DNA of 64,000 nucleotides from Heterohyrax brucei (taxonomy: Eukaryota; Chordata; Mammalia; Hyracoidea; Procaviidae): positions 70,045,833-70,109,832 of the forward strand of contig CM053141.1 in assembly GCA_028571685.1 (NCBI GenBank), given 5' to 3'. A model generated the notes under the pieces. That model had not been told where the DNA came from. It saw nothing but the letters and a program-made list of their open reading frames with translations, and made no database searches. The position numbers were made by a program, and so were the translations under genes. This document shows, piece after piece, positions 10,627 to 21,089 of the stretch; position 1 is the stretch's first letter, and every line of letters begins with the position of its first letter.

Positions 10627-11408
10627 TGAGACAGGGACATAAAGGGCCAGCCTAATCACACTTTGGAACATTCCAGAATGATAACCAAAACCCAAACCTC
10701 GTGCTGTCTAGTCGATTCTAATTCATAATGACACTATAGTACAGAGTAGAAATGCCCTATAGAGTTTCCAAGAAGTGTCTGGTGGATTTGAACTGCTGAC
10801 CTTCTGGTTAGTAGCAGTAGCACTTAACCACTATGCCACCAGGGTAAGCAACTTATTTTGTCACCCACATCTGGGGACAAGTTCTTTAAATTATCCCTAA
10901 AGTTGTCTTTCAGAGAAACCAGTTTTGACCCAGTTCAAAGACATGTGCCAGATGAGACAGAGGTGACTACTGTGTGCCCTTCCAATGGAGGCCTCAGAGA
11001 GCTACAATCAAGACCCAGAATCCAACCAGTGGAGCAAGAAACTGCACGTACAACACCCTGTAATGAGTCCTGTGACTTATTACAGAAGCCCTGTAAGTCC
11101 CTGTGGCAGAAACCGTCTCGTGTGCCGCCTCTGCCCGCCATCCATAAAAGGAAATACTTTGGATCCCCATCACTGATTTGTTGCCCCCAGCCATACTCTG
11201 GGCTTAGATGGGCTACAGAAACCCAACCCTGAACTTTTTCAGTGGCACAGCCTACAGGAATGCTGCTATACACTCCACTGCTGTCCCACTTTGAAGTGTT
11301 TTCATTTTCCGATAAGATTTCTGTGTGGGCCAGCCAAATCTCCCTGGGTAATTCTATCTTACGGCTCTGCCAAGGACCCTTGAGGGTCTTCAAAGACCCC
11401 CGGTAACA
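10627..11408 (+). mobile_element. ERV LTR (sense), interrupted by an AfroSINE
   Basis: Begins 'tgagacagggacataaaggg', is broken by an AfroSINE at 10685-10845, resumes 'aagcaacttattttgtcacc' and ends 'agacccccggtaaca', giving TG...CA termini. The reverse complement of 49120-49721 matches in the same order ('ttaaattatccctaaagttg', 'cactgatttgttgcccccag', 'ttcattttcc'), so the boundaries are supported by two copies. The 124- and 152-codon frames inside are chance frames of the LTR. Confidence 0.8.
10685..10845 (-). mobile_element. AfroSINE, inside an ERV LTR
   Basis: Antisense copy from 'accaaaacccaaacctcgtg' to 'ctatgccaccagggt'. It separates LTR text that is contiguous in the copy at 49120-49721. 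Confidence 0.92.
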
Positions 11409-12470
11409 CTAGTGATACAGAGACCAGATGAAGGAGAGGTCTTTAACCCTCCCTGGTGACAGGTAGGCCATTTCATTTTTGAGAGATTCAGACTCAGGCA
11501 CTCTCTGGTGACCTGTGGGTTGGGCCACTTGAAATACTTGAGGACTTCAAATACTTCATTTCCAAGTTTGGAGAAATAAAGGCAAATATTTCAGGGAGAA
11601 GTGGCTAGTGTGCACTAGGGCTACTTCTACTCCCCCAGTCTGGAATTTTTCTCTTTCCTCGTGAGATTCTGTAAACTGCAGTGTCTCCTAAAAACACGTT
11701 AAGGTGCAGAAGTCAAAACGACAGCAATCATCGCTGAAGAGACAGCCCAGTGGCTTTGCTTCTTTCACACTGAGTAGCTCAGAAACCAAGTCTTGCTTCT
11801 GTGAGTGCGTATGTGTGCATGTGTGCACACGCTGAAGGGCTCTTCTGTAAAGTGGAGTTCATGAGCTGAGACTGAGCTGAGCTGTCCAAATCGGCTTCAG
11901 CTGTGGCCTTGGTTAGTGGAAGCTGCACTCCTGCTATCTGTCTTGTTATTTTTCTCATTTTCTTTCTGAATCCATTTATTGAGCCCAGGGCTTCAAAAAA
12001 TAACAAGCTTTTAAAATGACTGAGTATGTTTTCCGGCGCCAAAGAGTCCAGCTTCCCTTGTTATATGTTCTAAGCAGGGCTCTAGGTCCCTATTTTCCAA
12101 CGCGTGCTGCACAGTGGCAGGCAGCGGAGCCTACGAACGCCTCAGCTGAGAGGGGGCGAGGGCAAAGAAATGAAGGTCAGGAGAGCGAGAACTGGGAAAT
12201 CACGTAGTGGGTGGGAGGCATGGGGAACTGCTGAACGGTCAGCTCACACATATTGGTGAAACTCTACAGCATTCTGTAGCCACCTAAGATTGTACTTCAG
12301 TCTGAAATTATTGAGCAAAACAGCTTTGGCAACAGATATCTGTTAGGCTCCTCCCTTCTTGACCCATGGCTGTGGCACCTGCTTGGTGTCTATGCACACA
12401 TGGCCTCACAGGGTGCTGTTTGACCTGGGGATGTGACCCAGGTCCCTTCACTGCCTCCAGATCAAAATCA
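11409..12470. other. unassigned DNA, locally CpG-bearing
   Basis: About 1 kb without recognised repeats. Around 12030-12210 several CpG sites cluster (ttccggcgcc, caacgcgtgc, acgaacgcc), against a CpG-poor background. Too short and too weak for a CpG island call. Confidence 0.4.
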
Positions 12471-13290
12471 GTCAGATTGAAGAGCAGCCTGAGAGTCCAC
12501 AGAAATAATTGGAAGGCTTGCTAATAGGTCCCAGTAGGAGCTGGGGCCCTCTGTGTGCAAGTGGATCTGGAAGGTTTTGAATTGAAGTTGAGAAGAATGT
12601 AAGGATGGGAAGGGGAGAATTTATTGACATGGGAGACACCCTAGCAAGGACATCAGGGGCCAGTCCTAATGTACTGCAGGGTTGGCTCTTTGCCACATAG
12701 AGTGATGCTTACAGTGAATGAGGTGGCAGATGCCGAGGGAAGGCCCAGAGAGCTTGGAGTACCTGGAAAGTTAGAATGGCTTTATTTGGTGATAGCAGAG
12801 AATTTACCACTGTATTGTTGGTGACACCCAGAGGCAAGGATGGGTGCAGTGGGTAGGAGAGGACTGGCATTTTTGAGGAGCCTGGGGTGGCTGTAGGCTG
12901 GAGTTGTCATTAGGGCATGTTGCTACTGAGCTAGCGTAAGTGTGGATGGTAGAATCTTGGAATGGCAGACACAAAGTGGATGTGAGAGACATAAGCAGCA
13001 AGAAAAAGCCAGAGGTGGTTTATAATGATGAAGGCCGTATACTGACCTTAAGAAAGCCTCCCTCCTCCACAGTCTGCCTCTCAGTGAGTGACGTCTCTGT
13101 CCTGAGGCAGCTCAGCTGAGAAAACTGTGAAACTCCAGCTCATACTTCCATCTACCAAGTTGGCTCCGCTTTTGAAATTTCTCACAAAAGTGAGAAATCC
13201 TCTCCATCTTTACTGCTACTGCTTCTGTTCAAGCCTCCCTCATTTCTTACCTATTCAGGGGCCCGCTATCTACTTTACCCCCTCAAATCA
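12471..13290. other. unassigned DNA, G-rich sense strand
   Basis: The wording (gggtaggagaggactggc, tggaatggcagacac) has the flavour of an antisense L2-clade LINE, but I cannot align it with confidence. Confidence 0.3.
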
Positions 13291-13295
13291 CTGCG

Positions 13296-13620
13296 CACAA
13301 TGGTCTTTCTAAACTCACAGTTGCTCATGCCACTCCACTGTGTAAAATCTTTCAATGGCTTTACACTACCGTCTGAGAAAGCCCTGCTCAGGGTGTGGGT
13401 GCAAGGCCTTCTGGGAGCCAGCCTCAGCCATCTTTCCTGTGTTACCACTTTCTGTTTCTCAGTGCCCACCTGGCACTCCACAAGTCCAAAACCACCAGGC
13501 TGTTTCTGGCACTCACACCTTTGCCCCAAATGCCCCTTCCTTGTCTTATTGGCTTGGTCAGTACCCACTCTTCTTCGGAGTCTTAGCAGCATCTTCCCAG
13601 TGAAACTTTTCTGAGGCCCT
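13296..13620 (+). repeat. L2 LINE 3' end, sense
   Basis: Follows the L2 3' end: 'aatctttcaatggctttaca', 'cactcacacctttgcccca', 'tgccccttccttg', ending 'tcttcccagtgaaacttt'. The overlapping 60-105 codon frames are by-products. Confidence 0.65.
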
Positions 13621-13902
13621 GGGAAGAACTAACCCCAGCCCTGTGAGTTTCTTCTGTATCCGTTTCCTCCCATTATCATGGCGAATTTGCCAAATCCTGC
13701 ATAACCAGGCCAAGGTACAAAGTATCACAATTCCTTTTCCTATGTCCATAGGTATATCTTTATTACAAATGTAGAAAGACTTATATAATACCCTTATGTT
13801 GAAATTGTGAACTGAATGTTCTTCTCCTCCTTTACAAACCACTGTTGATGGTTTGTGTGTGTCCTTCTAGACCTTATGGAATGTACATAAACAAAACAAA
13901 AA

Positions 13903-13989
13903 AACCCAAGCCCATTGTCACTGGCAAAAACAAGCAAAACCCAAGCCCGTTGCCCTTGAGTTGATTCCAACTCATAGCAACCTTGTGAC
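13903..13989 (-). mobile_element. AfroSINE 3' fragments, partly reiterated
   Basis: 'cccaagcccattgtcact' is followed by a second start 'cccaagcccgttgcccttga' and 'ttccaactcatagcaacc'. The piece ends at the target duplication of the next AfroSINE. Confidence 0.7.
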
Positions 13990-14170
13990 GTACATATAAA
14001 GCCAAAACTACTGCTGTTGAGGGAATTCCAACCCTTAGTGACCTCATAGGTTAGGGTAGAACTGCCTCATAGTTTCCAAGGAGCACCTGGCAGATTTGAA
14101 CTGCTGACTTTTTGGTTAGCACACTTAGCACTTAACCACTATGCCACCAGGGTTTCCACTGTACATATAA
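13990..14170 (-). mobile_element. AfroSINE with perfect 10-bp target-site duplication
   Basis: Antisense copy (about 14000-14160) flanked by 'gtacatataa' at 13990-13999 and 14161-14170. It inserted into or beside older AfroSINE fragments. Confidence 0.92.
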
Positions 14171-14550
14171 GGTTCATATAGTTGTAATCCTGAGCCCCAT
14201 TTCATCGAACATGAGAATTTCATTTTGCACCTCCCCGCTTCTCCAGTGTTAAGCCCAAAACAAGCTCTGTTAGTCTGAGGGACTGCAGGCTGGCAGAGAA
14301 AACACTGAAACTTCTTGTTTTTTTTTACCAGGATCTGGGTCACTGATGCTATCACTTGGTTTTCACAGGAGAGAGGCAAGAGCAATTCTTTCCAATGCTC
14401 TGCTGCCTCTTGTTCTTTTGCCATCTCAAGGACGTAGCCCCTTTCCTGCATTTCATGAGGACCCAACACTCAGACACGTACTTGCAGCAGGAGGCGCCTC
14501 CCTGCCCTGACCACTGGGGTGCATCCTGTGTTCTGCCACTAGATTGCTCT
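14171..14550. other. unassigned DNA
   Basis: Nothing recognised; the frames of 70-114 codons show no conserved features. Confidence 0.35.
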
Positions 14551-14700
14551 TCTAAATTACATTTCTGAATATGCCTCTCACCTTAGAAACATTCTCTGTT
14601 TCCCACTGTCTAAACAATATAGTTCAAACCTGTTTACTCTGGTTTCTAAAACTCTCCATGATCTCAGCCTATGGTACCTGTTACAGGAAGTTTTCCTTTC
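14551..14700 (+). repeat. L2 LINE fragment, probable
   Basis: 'gtttcccactgtctaaacaa', 'atagttcaaacctgttta' and 'ctctccatgatctcagcct' follow an L2 3' segment. Decayed. Confidence 0.45.
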
Positions 14701-15410
14701 TTTTATAGACCCTGTTCTTTGGCAATAGAATGGACATGTAATCTAAACATGGCCAACCGTTGCATCCCAATCTTTAGGGCACAGTGACTGGCCCAGTTGT
14801 AGGCAAGTGTCTTGGAGAAGGCCAAACAGGTTGACATATGGCTATGGGAAAGACAAAAGCTTTTACCAGAGTTGTCATGAGAAGAGTGTACATCTGGATT
14901 TCCTTACTACTTGGAGGGTGTTGGCCTGCAGAAAGAAAGAGTGAGGATGACATCTTTGATGAGTTCAGATGAGGGAAGATTAAAAAGGGAGACATTGAAA
15001 TTACATAGTGTTTGGATCCGACCATGCTTGAGGGTGGCAGTATCCTTGGCTATTCCAGTTATAAGAACAAACTTGTTCCCCACATCCACCCCACATTTGT
15101 TGATTCAGTTAATTTGAATCTGATTTCAGTTATTTCCATTAAAAGCTCCTGGTAACACAAGCCTCCATCAACCTTCCCCAAACTTCTCCTTCTTTGATTA
15201 TATACCCTGTGCTCCAAACTTTCACTACATGGCCCTTGTTTCTGCCTTGGTCTTCTCAATATAGAACTGTCTGCTTCCTGTCCCTCAACTTCTTATCCAC
15301 AAGTTTAAATTTCACTTCTCTCTTGAGTCAGCTCTGACTCGACGGCACTCGGCTTGGCTGGCTTCAAGGTTCAATGCAATGGGCCTCCATGGAAAGATTG
15401 CTCAGGTATG
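14701..15410. other. unassigned DNA
   Basis: No repeat called with confidence. 'agctctgactcgacggca' near 15330 may be a relic of an AfroSINE or RTE tail. Confidence 0.35.
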
Positions 15411-15411
15411 T

Positions 15412-15815
15412 GTTAGTTTCCTATGGCTGACATAACAAAAATATCATAAACCAGGTGGCTTATGAGAGTAGAAAGTAATTATCTCACAGAATGGAGCCTG
15501 GACATCTAAGAGAAGCCCTGGTTATTCTTTCTAAGACTGAGGGAAAAACCTCTTCCATGCCTCTGTCCTAGCTTCTGATAGATCTGGCCATTCCTCAGCT
15601 TGCAGCAGTAGAAACACAGGGTGTCTGTTCTCTGCCTGCCTGTCTAGATATATCTTCTGTTCTAAAAGAACACCACTCCGATCAAGTTTCACCCTGCCTT
15701 ACAACCTCATCTTAACTGATAACATCTTTAAAGACTGTGTTTTCATATAGAATGACATACACAGGCACCAGGGCTTAGGACTTCAAAAAGCCTTTTGAGT
15801 TAAATCTGTGGCAGA
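15412..15815 (-). mobile_element. MLT1 LTR, antisense
   Basis: Reverse MLT1 order: 'tgttagtttcctatggctga', 'aaccaggtggcttatgag', 'cttacaacctcatcttaact', 'aggcaccagggcttaggact'. Older than the afrotherian MaLR copies. Confidence 0.75.
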
Positions 15816-16518
15816 TATTTAGAAACTGGCTTTCCCTGGACACTGAAGCGCAACCCAAAACATTCCAAGATCCCAAGCACCTTAATGGTACAGATAGCTG
15901 TGGGCTTTCAAGAATGCAGATGCTGCACTCCCTTAGGGCTGTCAGTATCGCCCCAAGACAGGAATCATGCCGTTTATCATAGAAATTGATTTTTCTCCAA
16001 CATGTATTACTAAGGTGTATCTATCTTACTTTGAACTTGGAATGTGCTGCAGCACAAAAATCACAACAAGCATTCAGCAGCAAGGTCAGTCAGATACACA
16101 GATGCTCTGAAACATAAATTGCTTTGTTCCCATCTCAGTGAGACTCAAGAAAAGCCTTGCAGTTTGCACAAAATTCGCCTCAGCTGACTCCACCTTTTAG
16201 CAAATGTTTTTAGGATCCAAAAGAAGGCTTAAAAAGAATAGCCAAGCACCACCAGGTCACAAACATTTTCTCGGCCAGTCCTTACTTAGGAATTTGTGGG
16301 TCTAACTCAGTTTTGTAATAAACCAGCCCAACCTTGTCCATTGTAGAACTGGAACATTAAAGTAGAAACACATTGGTAAGGCCATTCAGTACAGATTCTC
16401 AAACCGAGAAGTTGCTCCAGGGTAGATAAAATTTGGCAGAACCCAGTCTAATTATCCCTTACAAGTTTAAAAATTATTGCAACATATTGAGCCTGATACC
16501 TAGTTTTTCAAGTAGGGA
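15816..16518. other. unassigned DNA
   Basis: No gene or repeat recognised. Confidence 0.35.
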
Positions 16519-17098
16519 TGTTACTGGAAAAGCCTGGGAGTTTGGCTACCTGCTGCAAGAAGCCGATTCACTGACTCAGGAACTCTGGGGTGAGAGCAAA
16601 GATTTTATTTGTAAGCTGCCAATGCAAAGGGACAGGGAGGTATTCTTAGCCTCAAAAGCCTGGCTGAAGTGGTCAGGCAAAGTCTGAGTATTTACAGGGA
16701 AAGAGCATATGCAGGTGTAGGGAACAATGCAGGCAGTTGGAGGCATGTAGGGGTCGACAGGGTGGAGGTGGGCTTCATGATCTTGGAGGTCATCATCAGT
16801 CATCAAGGAAAACCAAGTGGTGTTAGCCTCCATCTGGCCAGCAACCTAGACGACTGATGCTCAAACACAAGTTACTTCTTCATTCCCTCCCTTTCATTCT
16901 TTTATCATTGGTTTTATCGAGACACAGGTGTCATTCATTGCCTACAGTTCACTGAATCTGTAGCGGAGCCTACAGAGGGCCCGCCCCCAACATCAAGGCC
17001 TGGGGCTTGTACAGTGGGGAGGTCATGTCTTTCCCTGCATGTTAGGGCTGATCGGAAACATTATCTCTCAGGTCAGCTTGTGAGAAATAAATCTCACA
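16519..17098 (-). mobile_element. ERV LTR, antisense (copy 1 of a family)
   Basis: Begins 'tgttactggaaaagcctggg'; aligned by eye with 19456-20040 over its whole length ('gggtgagagcaaagatttta', 'atcatcagtcatcaagga', 'ttatcattggttttatcgag', 'ggaggtcatgtctttccct'). On the minus strand 'aaataaaatctttgctc' gives an AATAAA signal. The right end is approximate. Confidence 0.7.
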
Positions 17099-17610
17099 AT
17101 GGTCCATCTTCAGAGCAAAGGCTAAGATGGGAAGTTACTAGCTAACCTAAAGAGAAAGGAGGAGAGGAGGAGGGAGAAAAACCTGTTTGGAGCAGGAGAT
17201 AGAACCCTAAAAGGGAATGAAATGTGATGACTTACCCAATGTCTGGGAGAGACTGCTCATCTTACAGTACTCAGCCAGCGAGGACCTGAGGGAGGGACTC
17301 ACCAGCTGCGAGATAAAAACGGCTTGTAAGGAACTGTTTGGCTCACCTCTCTCTCTAGCCTCCTTTGTGGGTTTATGTGCCTGATTTTGCAAAATCGTTC
17401 AACAAAACCTGGCTCTTGCTAACTAAATTTAAATTGGATTTCTTGACCGTTTGTTGGAAAAAGACTCTGGTAACTACCTACTGGTGACCTCTACGGGATA
17501 AGGCAGCCTGCTTGGATTACTGTGGCAGGGTCCTAGCCAGGTGTTTTATACCAGCCTACCGGTTGCCAAGACAGACAAAGCAGTATCCAGGGTCCTGACA
17601 ACATTTCTCA
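17099..17610. other. possible second LTR-like segment
   Basis: Text such as 'gagataaaaacggcttgtaa' followed by 'ctcacctctctctctagcct' and ending 'ggtcctgacaaca' resembles a sense LTR with a TATA-like motif. No second copy in the window confirms it. Confidence 0.3.
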
Positions 17611-17639
17611 CACTCATAGTTTTGAGCACCCTTCACATG

Positions 17640-17770
17640 GAAGCTTTTTCAGCATCTAGTTTCAGGGATAATATTTTCTAACCCACAGGATATTGTAAGA
17701 GCTAGGAATAGTATTTGTAAAGTACTTAGAATGGTGCCTGGTACACGGAAAACACTGATTGTTGCCATTG
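17640..17770 (+). repeat. MIR SINE 3' part
   Basis: 'gtaaagtacttagaatggtg' then 'cctggtacacggaaaacact', the usual MIR 3' wording. Confidence 0.65.
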
Positions 17771-18038
17771 TTATTAACATTGTCCGTTATTGTTCATTAG
17801 ATGGAACCTCAAAAAGCTACAAGCCAAATGATCAGGGTGCCATGTGAGGACTGAGAAAGGCTTCATGTATTTTGAAAGATAGATATGTGAATGTGGAGAC
17901 AGGGTTTTTGGTCACAGGATTTGCTGTGTTCTGTAGAACACTTGCCTTGAGAGATAACTAAAGAATGAATGTATTTCTCATTAATCAATTTCTTATTCTA
18001 ACATCCCACCATATAGGTCCTTTTACTCTACCCTATTC

Positions 18039-18205
18039 AAGGAGCCCTGCTGGTGCAGTGATTAAGAGCTGTTAACCAAAAGGTCAATAGTTTGAAAGCT
18101 ACTCGGTGCAAGCAACAAGTTGCAGTCTGCTTTTGCCTAGGAAACTCTGGAACAGTTCTACTCTGTCCTATAGAGTCTCTATGAGCTGGGATTGACTTGC
18201 TGGGG
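18039..18205 (+). mobile_element. AfroSINE, long-body variant
   Basis: Sense copy from 'aaggagccctgctggtgcag' to 'attgacttgctggggca', with the extra block 'caagttgcagtctgcttttg' that marks longer subfamily members (compare 37007-37200). Confidence 0.85.
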
Positions 18206-18404
18206 CACAACACCCTGCCCTGTTTATGTTCTGGTTTCAGTATATTTACCTTTATATGCACTGAAAGACTCATCAGACAATATTTTAACTTTTGTTTCCA
18301 ACCATCATACGTATTTTAAAAAACTCAAGAGGTGAACAGCAGTCTGTTATATTTATCAGATATTTACCATTCCTTCTCCTCTTCCTTTGCTCCAGAAGAT
18401 CCCA

Positions 18405-19320
18405 GTTTCCTTCAAGTATCACTTGATATCTGAAGAACTTTCTTCAGCAGTTCTTTTAGAGCAGGACTACTGGCAATGGGTTCGCTTAGTTTTCTCTTTA
18501 TCTGAGAAGGCTTTATTTCACATTCAGCCCTGAAAAATATGCAGATGATAAGGAACTCTGAGGAAGCATCATTCCTTTCTTTCTGGCCTCCAGGGAGCCC
18601 TGTTGCCACAGTGGTTAAAGGTTCAACCGCCAACCAAACGGTTGACAGTTCTAATCTACCAGCTGCTCCTTGGAAATCTATTGGACATTTCTACTCTGCC
18701 CTGTGGTGTCACTATTAGTCCGAGTTCACTTGACAGTGATGAGTTTGGTCTAGCCTTTAGAGTTTCTGATGAGAAATCTGTAGTCATTGGAACTGTTATT
18801 CCCTATAAATAGTGCCTTGTTTTTTCTCAGACTGCTTTAAAAGCAGTTGGACTATGAGATACATGGATGTAGATTTCTTTGGGTTGATCTCATTGGGTTG
18901 TTGGGCTGCTTAAATGAGTAGGTTTGTAACTGTTACCAAGTTCAAAAAGTTTTCAGCCATTGTTTCGTCAACATTTTTTTCTGTATCACACTGTTTTTTC
19001 TCTCTTTCTGGGACTCTGAGGACATGACTGTTGGACCATTAGGTATTGTGCCAACACCTTTTGAGTGAACTCACATCCATTCTTTTCCATCTTTTTTCTC
19101 TTTGTTGCTCAAGGTGTATAATTTCTATTGGTCTGTTTTTATGTCACTGACTCTTTCCTGTATCATCTTCATTCTACTATTGAGCCCTCCAGTAAGTTTT
19201 TAATTTCAGTTACAGTATTTTTTTGTTTGAAAATTTCCATTAGGTTCTTCTTCCTCTACTGAGACTATAATTCTGTTCAGGAATGTTCTTCCTTATTTGG
19301 CAGTGGATTTTTATAATCAA
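18405..19320 (-). mobile_element. ancient L1/HAL1-type fragment covering ORF1
   Basis: The minus strand encodes an ORF1-like C-terminus in a short frame (about 18412-18500, ending near 'alkellkkvlq') and then weak ORF1-proximal text ('gatgagaaatctgtagtcat' on plus parallels 24408). An AfroSINE at 18592-18750 splits it. Heavily diverged, so L1M or HAL1 origin is undecided. Confidence 0.55.
18592..18750 (+). mobile_element. AfroSINE, inside an old L1
   Basis: Sense copy from 'cagggagccctgttgccaca' to 'agtgatgagtttggt'. Confidence 0.88.
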
Positions 19321-19323
19321 CCC

Positions 19324-19442
19324 CCCCAAAACCAAACCCAGTGCTGTCAAATCAATTCCAACTCATAGACACCCTATAGGACAGGGTAGAACTGCCCCAT
19401 AGAGTTTCTAAGGAGTGCCTGGAGGATTCAAACTGTTGACTG
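19324..19442 (-). mobile_element. AfroSINE, head missing
   Basis: Antisense copy from 'accaaacccagtgctgtcaa' to 'gattcaaactgttgac'; the tRNA-like head is absent and an ERV LTR starts 14 bp further on. Confidence 0.88.
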
Positions 19443-19455
19443 ATTTTTGTAATAT

Positions 19456-20040
19456 TGTTATGGGAAAAGCCTGGGAGTTTGGCCACCTGCTGAAAAAAGC
19501 CAATTCACTGAGACAGGAGTTTTAGGGGTGAGATCAAAGGTTTTATTTGCAAGCTGACATTACAAAGGGACTGAGAGATATTCTCATCCTCAAATCCTGT
19601 CCAAACTGGCTAGGCGGAGTCTATTTAAAGGGAAAGACCACATGCAGACTTAGGGGACAATGTGGGCAGTTGGGGTATCTGGGGGTCAGCTGGGTGGAGG
19701 CTGACTGGGTAGAGGAGGTCGACTGGGTGGAGGTCTGCTTCCCAGCCTTGCAGGCCATCACCAGCCATCAAGGAAAACAAAGTGGTATTAGACTCATCTG
19801 GTCAGTAACCTAGAAGAATAATGCTCCAACACAAGTTACTTCTCCATCCTTGTGGCCTCCTGCTTGATTCTTTCATCATTGGTTTTATCAAGACAAAAGG
19901 AGTCATTTATTGTCTATAGTTCACTGGAACCTAGCACGGCCACCTGGGGCTTGTGTAGTGTGGAGGTCATGTCTTTCCTTTTGTGTTACAGGTGATCTGA
20001 AACAATGTCTCAGTTCCCTTTTGAGCCCCCCTGACATGGA
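19456..20040 (-). mobile_element. ERV LTR, antisense (copy 2 of a family)
   Basis: Begins 'tgttatgggaaaagcctggg' and follows 16519-17098 block by block. A short local expansion 'gctgggtggaggctgactgg' near 19690-19730 is specific to this copy. A mariner derivative starts 27 bp beyond its approximate end. Confidence 0.7.
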
Positions 20041-20066
20041 GACTATTTCAGCCTCCAGTTTTAATA

Positions 20067-20615
20067 AGAGGTCTGACAGTTAAGTCTGTGAACTGAATTG
20101 CTCTAAATACTATGTACCTCATTGCTGAATATCGCTATGGTCACCTTCAAAGTACTCCCCTTGGGAAGCTATGCACTGATGCCAGTGCCAGTGCCAGTGC
20201 CTAGTCCAAAGCAACTTTGAAACTCTTTCTGGAGTGACCATTGTGCATGGTGGCAAGGTGATAAGCTTCCAAACTTACCTGTATATTGTCTGTGAGGGAG
20301 TTTTTAGCCAGTATGCAAATAACTGTGTTGGAACATCCTATCTACTCACCTGAATGGCCCCCAAAGACTTTTTTCTTTATCTGAAGATAAAGGAAATATT
20401 GAAAGGAAGACATTTTGATGACATTCAGGAAATCAAAGATAATACGACAGCTCTGATGCCCATTCTGGAAAAAGAGTTCCAAGATTGCTTTGAAGGGTGG
20501 CCTAGGCACTGGCGTCAGTGCATTGCTTCCCAAGGTGTGACTGTAGTGATATTCAGCAATGAAGTATATAGCACTTTTGCTAGGATGAGTCCACAAACTT
20601 AATTAGCAGACCTCG
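20067..20615 (+). mobile_element. mariner derivative with long inverted arms (copy 1)
   Basis: Ends are inverted repeats (agaggtctgacagttaag at the left; the complement of the right end reads cgaggtctgctaattaag) and both sides carry the TA duplication of Tc1/mariner. The plus-strand frame 20354-20602 is a transposase C-terminal fragment with 'fflylkikeilkgrhfdd' and 'fqdcfegw', close to the mariner family wording; the catalytic N-terminal part is absent. The left ~165 bp (20067-20235) is an inverted copy of the right ~155 bp (20462-20615). Non-autonomous. Confidence 0.85.
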
Positions 20616-20734
20616 TAGCTGCTTTAAAGTCTTTATCAGAAAATTCCAACATCTGTGTCATTTCAGCACTGGTGTCTGTTGCTGTCTTTTCCCATACACA
20701 CTGAGATTTTCCTGGTTTTTTTGTGTTCCGAGTA

Positions 20735-21060
20735 ATGTTGTTATTACTACAAAACTAACTGGAGTTCCTGCTGCCTGCTGCAAGCAGCTGATCTTTGAGA
20801 TAGGGGTGAGATGAGAATCAAGACCTTTATTGCATACTGGTAGGGAAGGAGACAAAGTGCATGGATTTCTCCAAAAATCTGCCTCCCTGAGGTGGAGACT
20901 AGCTGGAGGTTTTATTGGAGAAGAGGAGAAGGTTTTAGGTTCTAGGAACGTTCTTCTTTAGGTGATCTCAATGGTCATGTCCCAGATGTGTTGATATGTG
21001 AATCGGTGTTTTGGGCCTGGAGGTGGTCTGGCTGTCACATAATCTCCCCACAGATTACTT
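20735..21060 (-). mobile_element. probable ERV LTR fragment, antisense
   Basis: 'cctgctgcaagcagctgatc', 'ggggtgagatgagaat', 'caagacctttattgc' parallel the start of the LTRs at 16519 and 19456, with AATAAA on the minus strand. The rest diverges, so it is a related family or a decayed copy. Confidence 0.5.
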
Positions 21061-21089
21061 TGTTTTTCTTTTACAATTTTAAGATTATT

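Noticed and set aside
10935..11393. 152-codon frame (minus) and 124-codon frame (plus)
   Set aside because: Both overlap in the ERV LTR at 10627-11408, whose other copy at 49 kb does not keep these frames.
10627..11408. retroviral gene remnant near the LTR
   Set aside because: No gag, pol or env motif is readable on either side; it is treated as a solo LTR.
12000..12260. CpG island or promoter
   Set aside because: The CpG cluster is under 250 bp and GC is only moderate; no supporting exon.
13275..13614. cluster of overlapping 60-105 codon frames
   Set aside because: The DNA matches the L2 3' end; L2 3' ends often give long chance frames.
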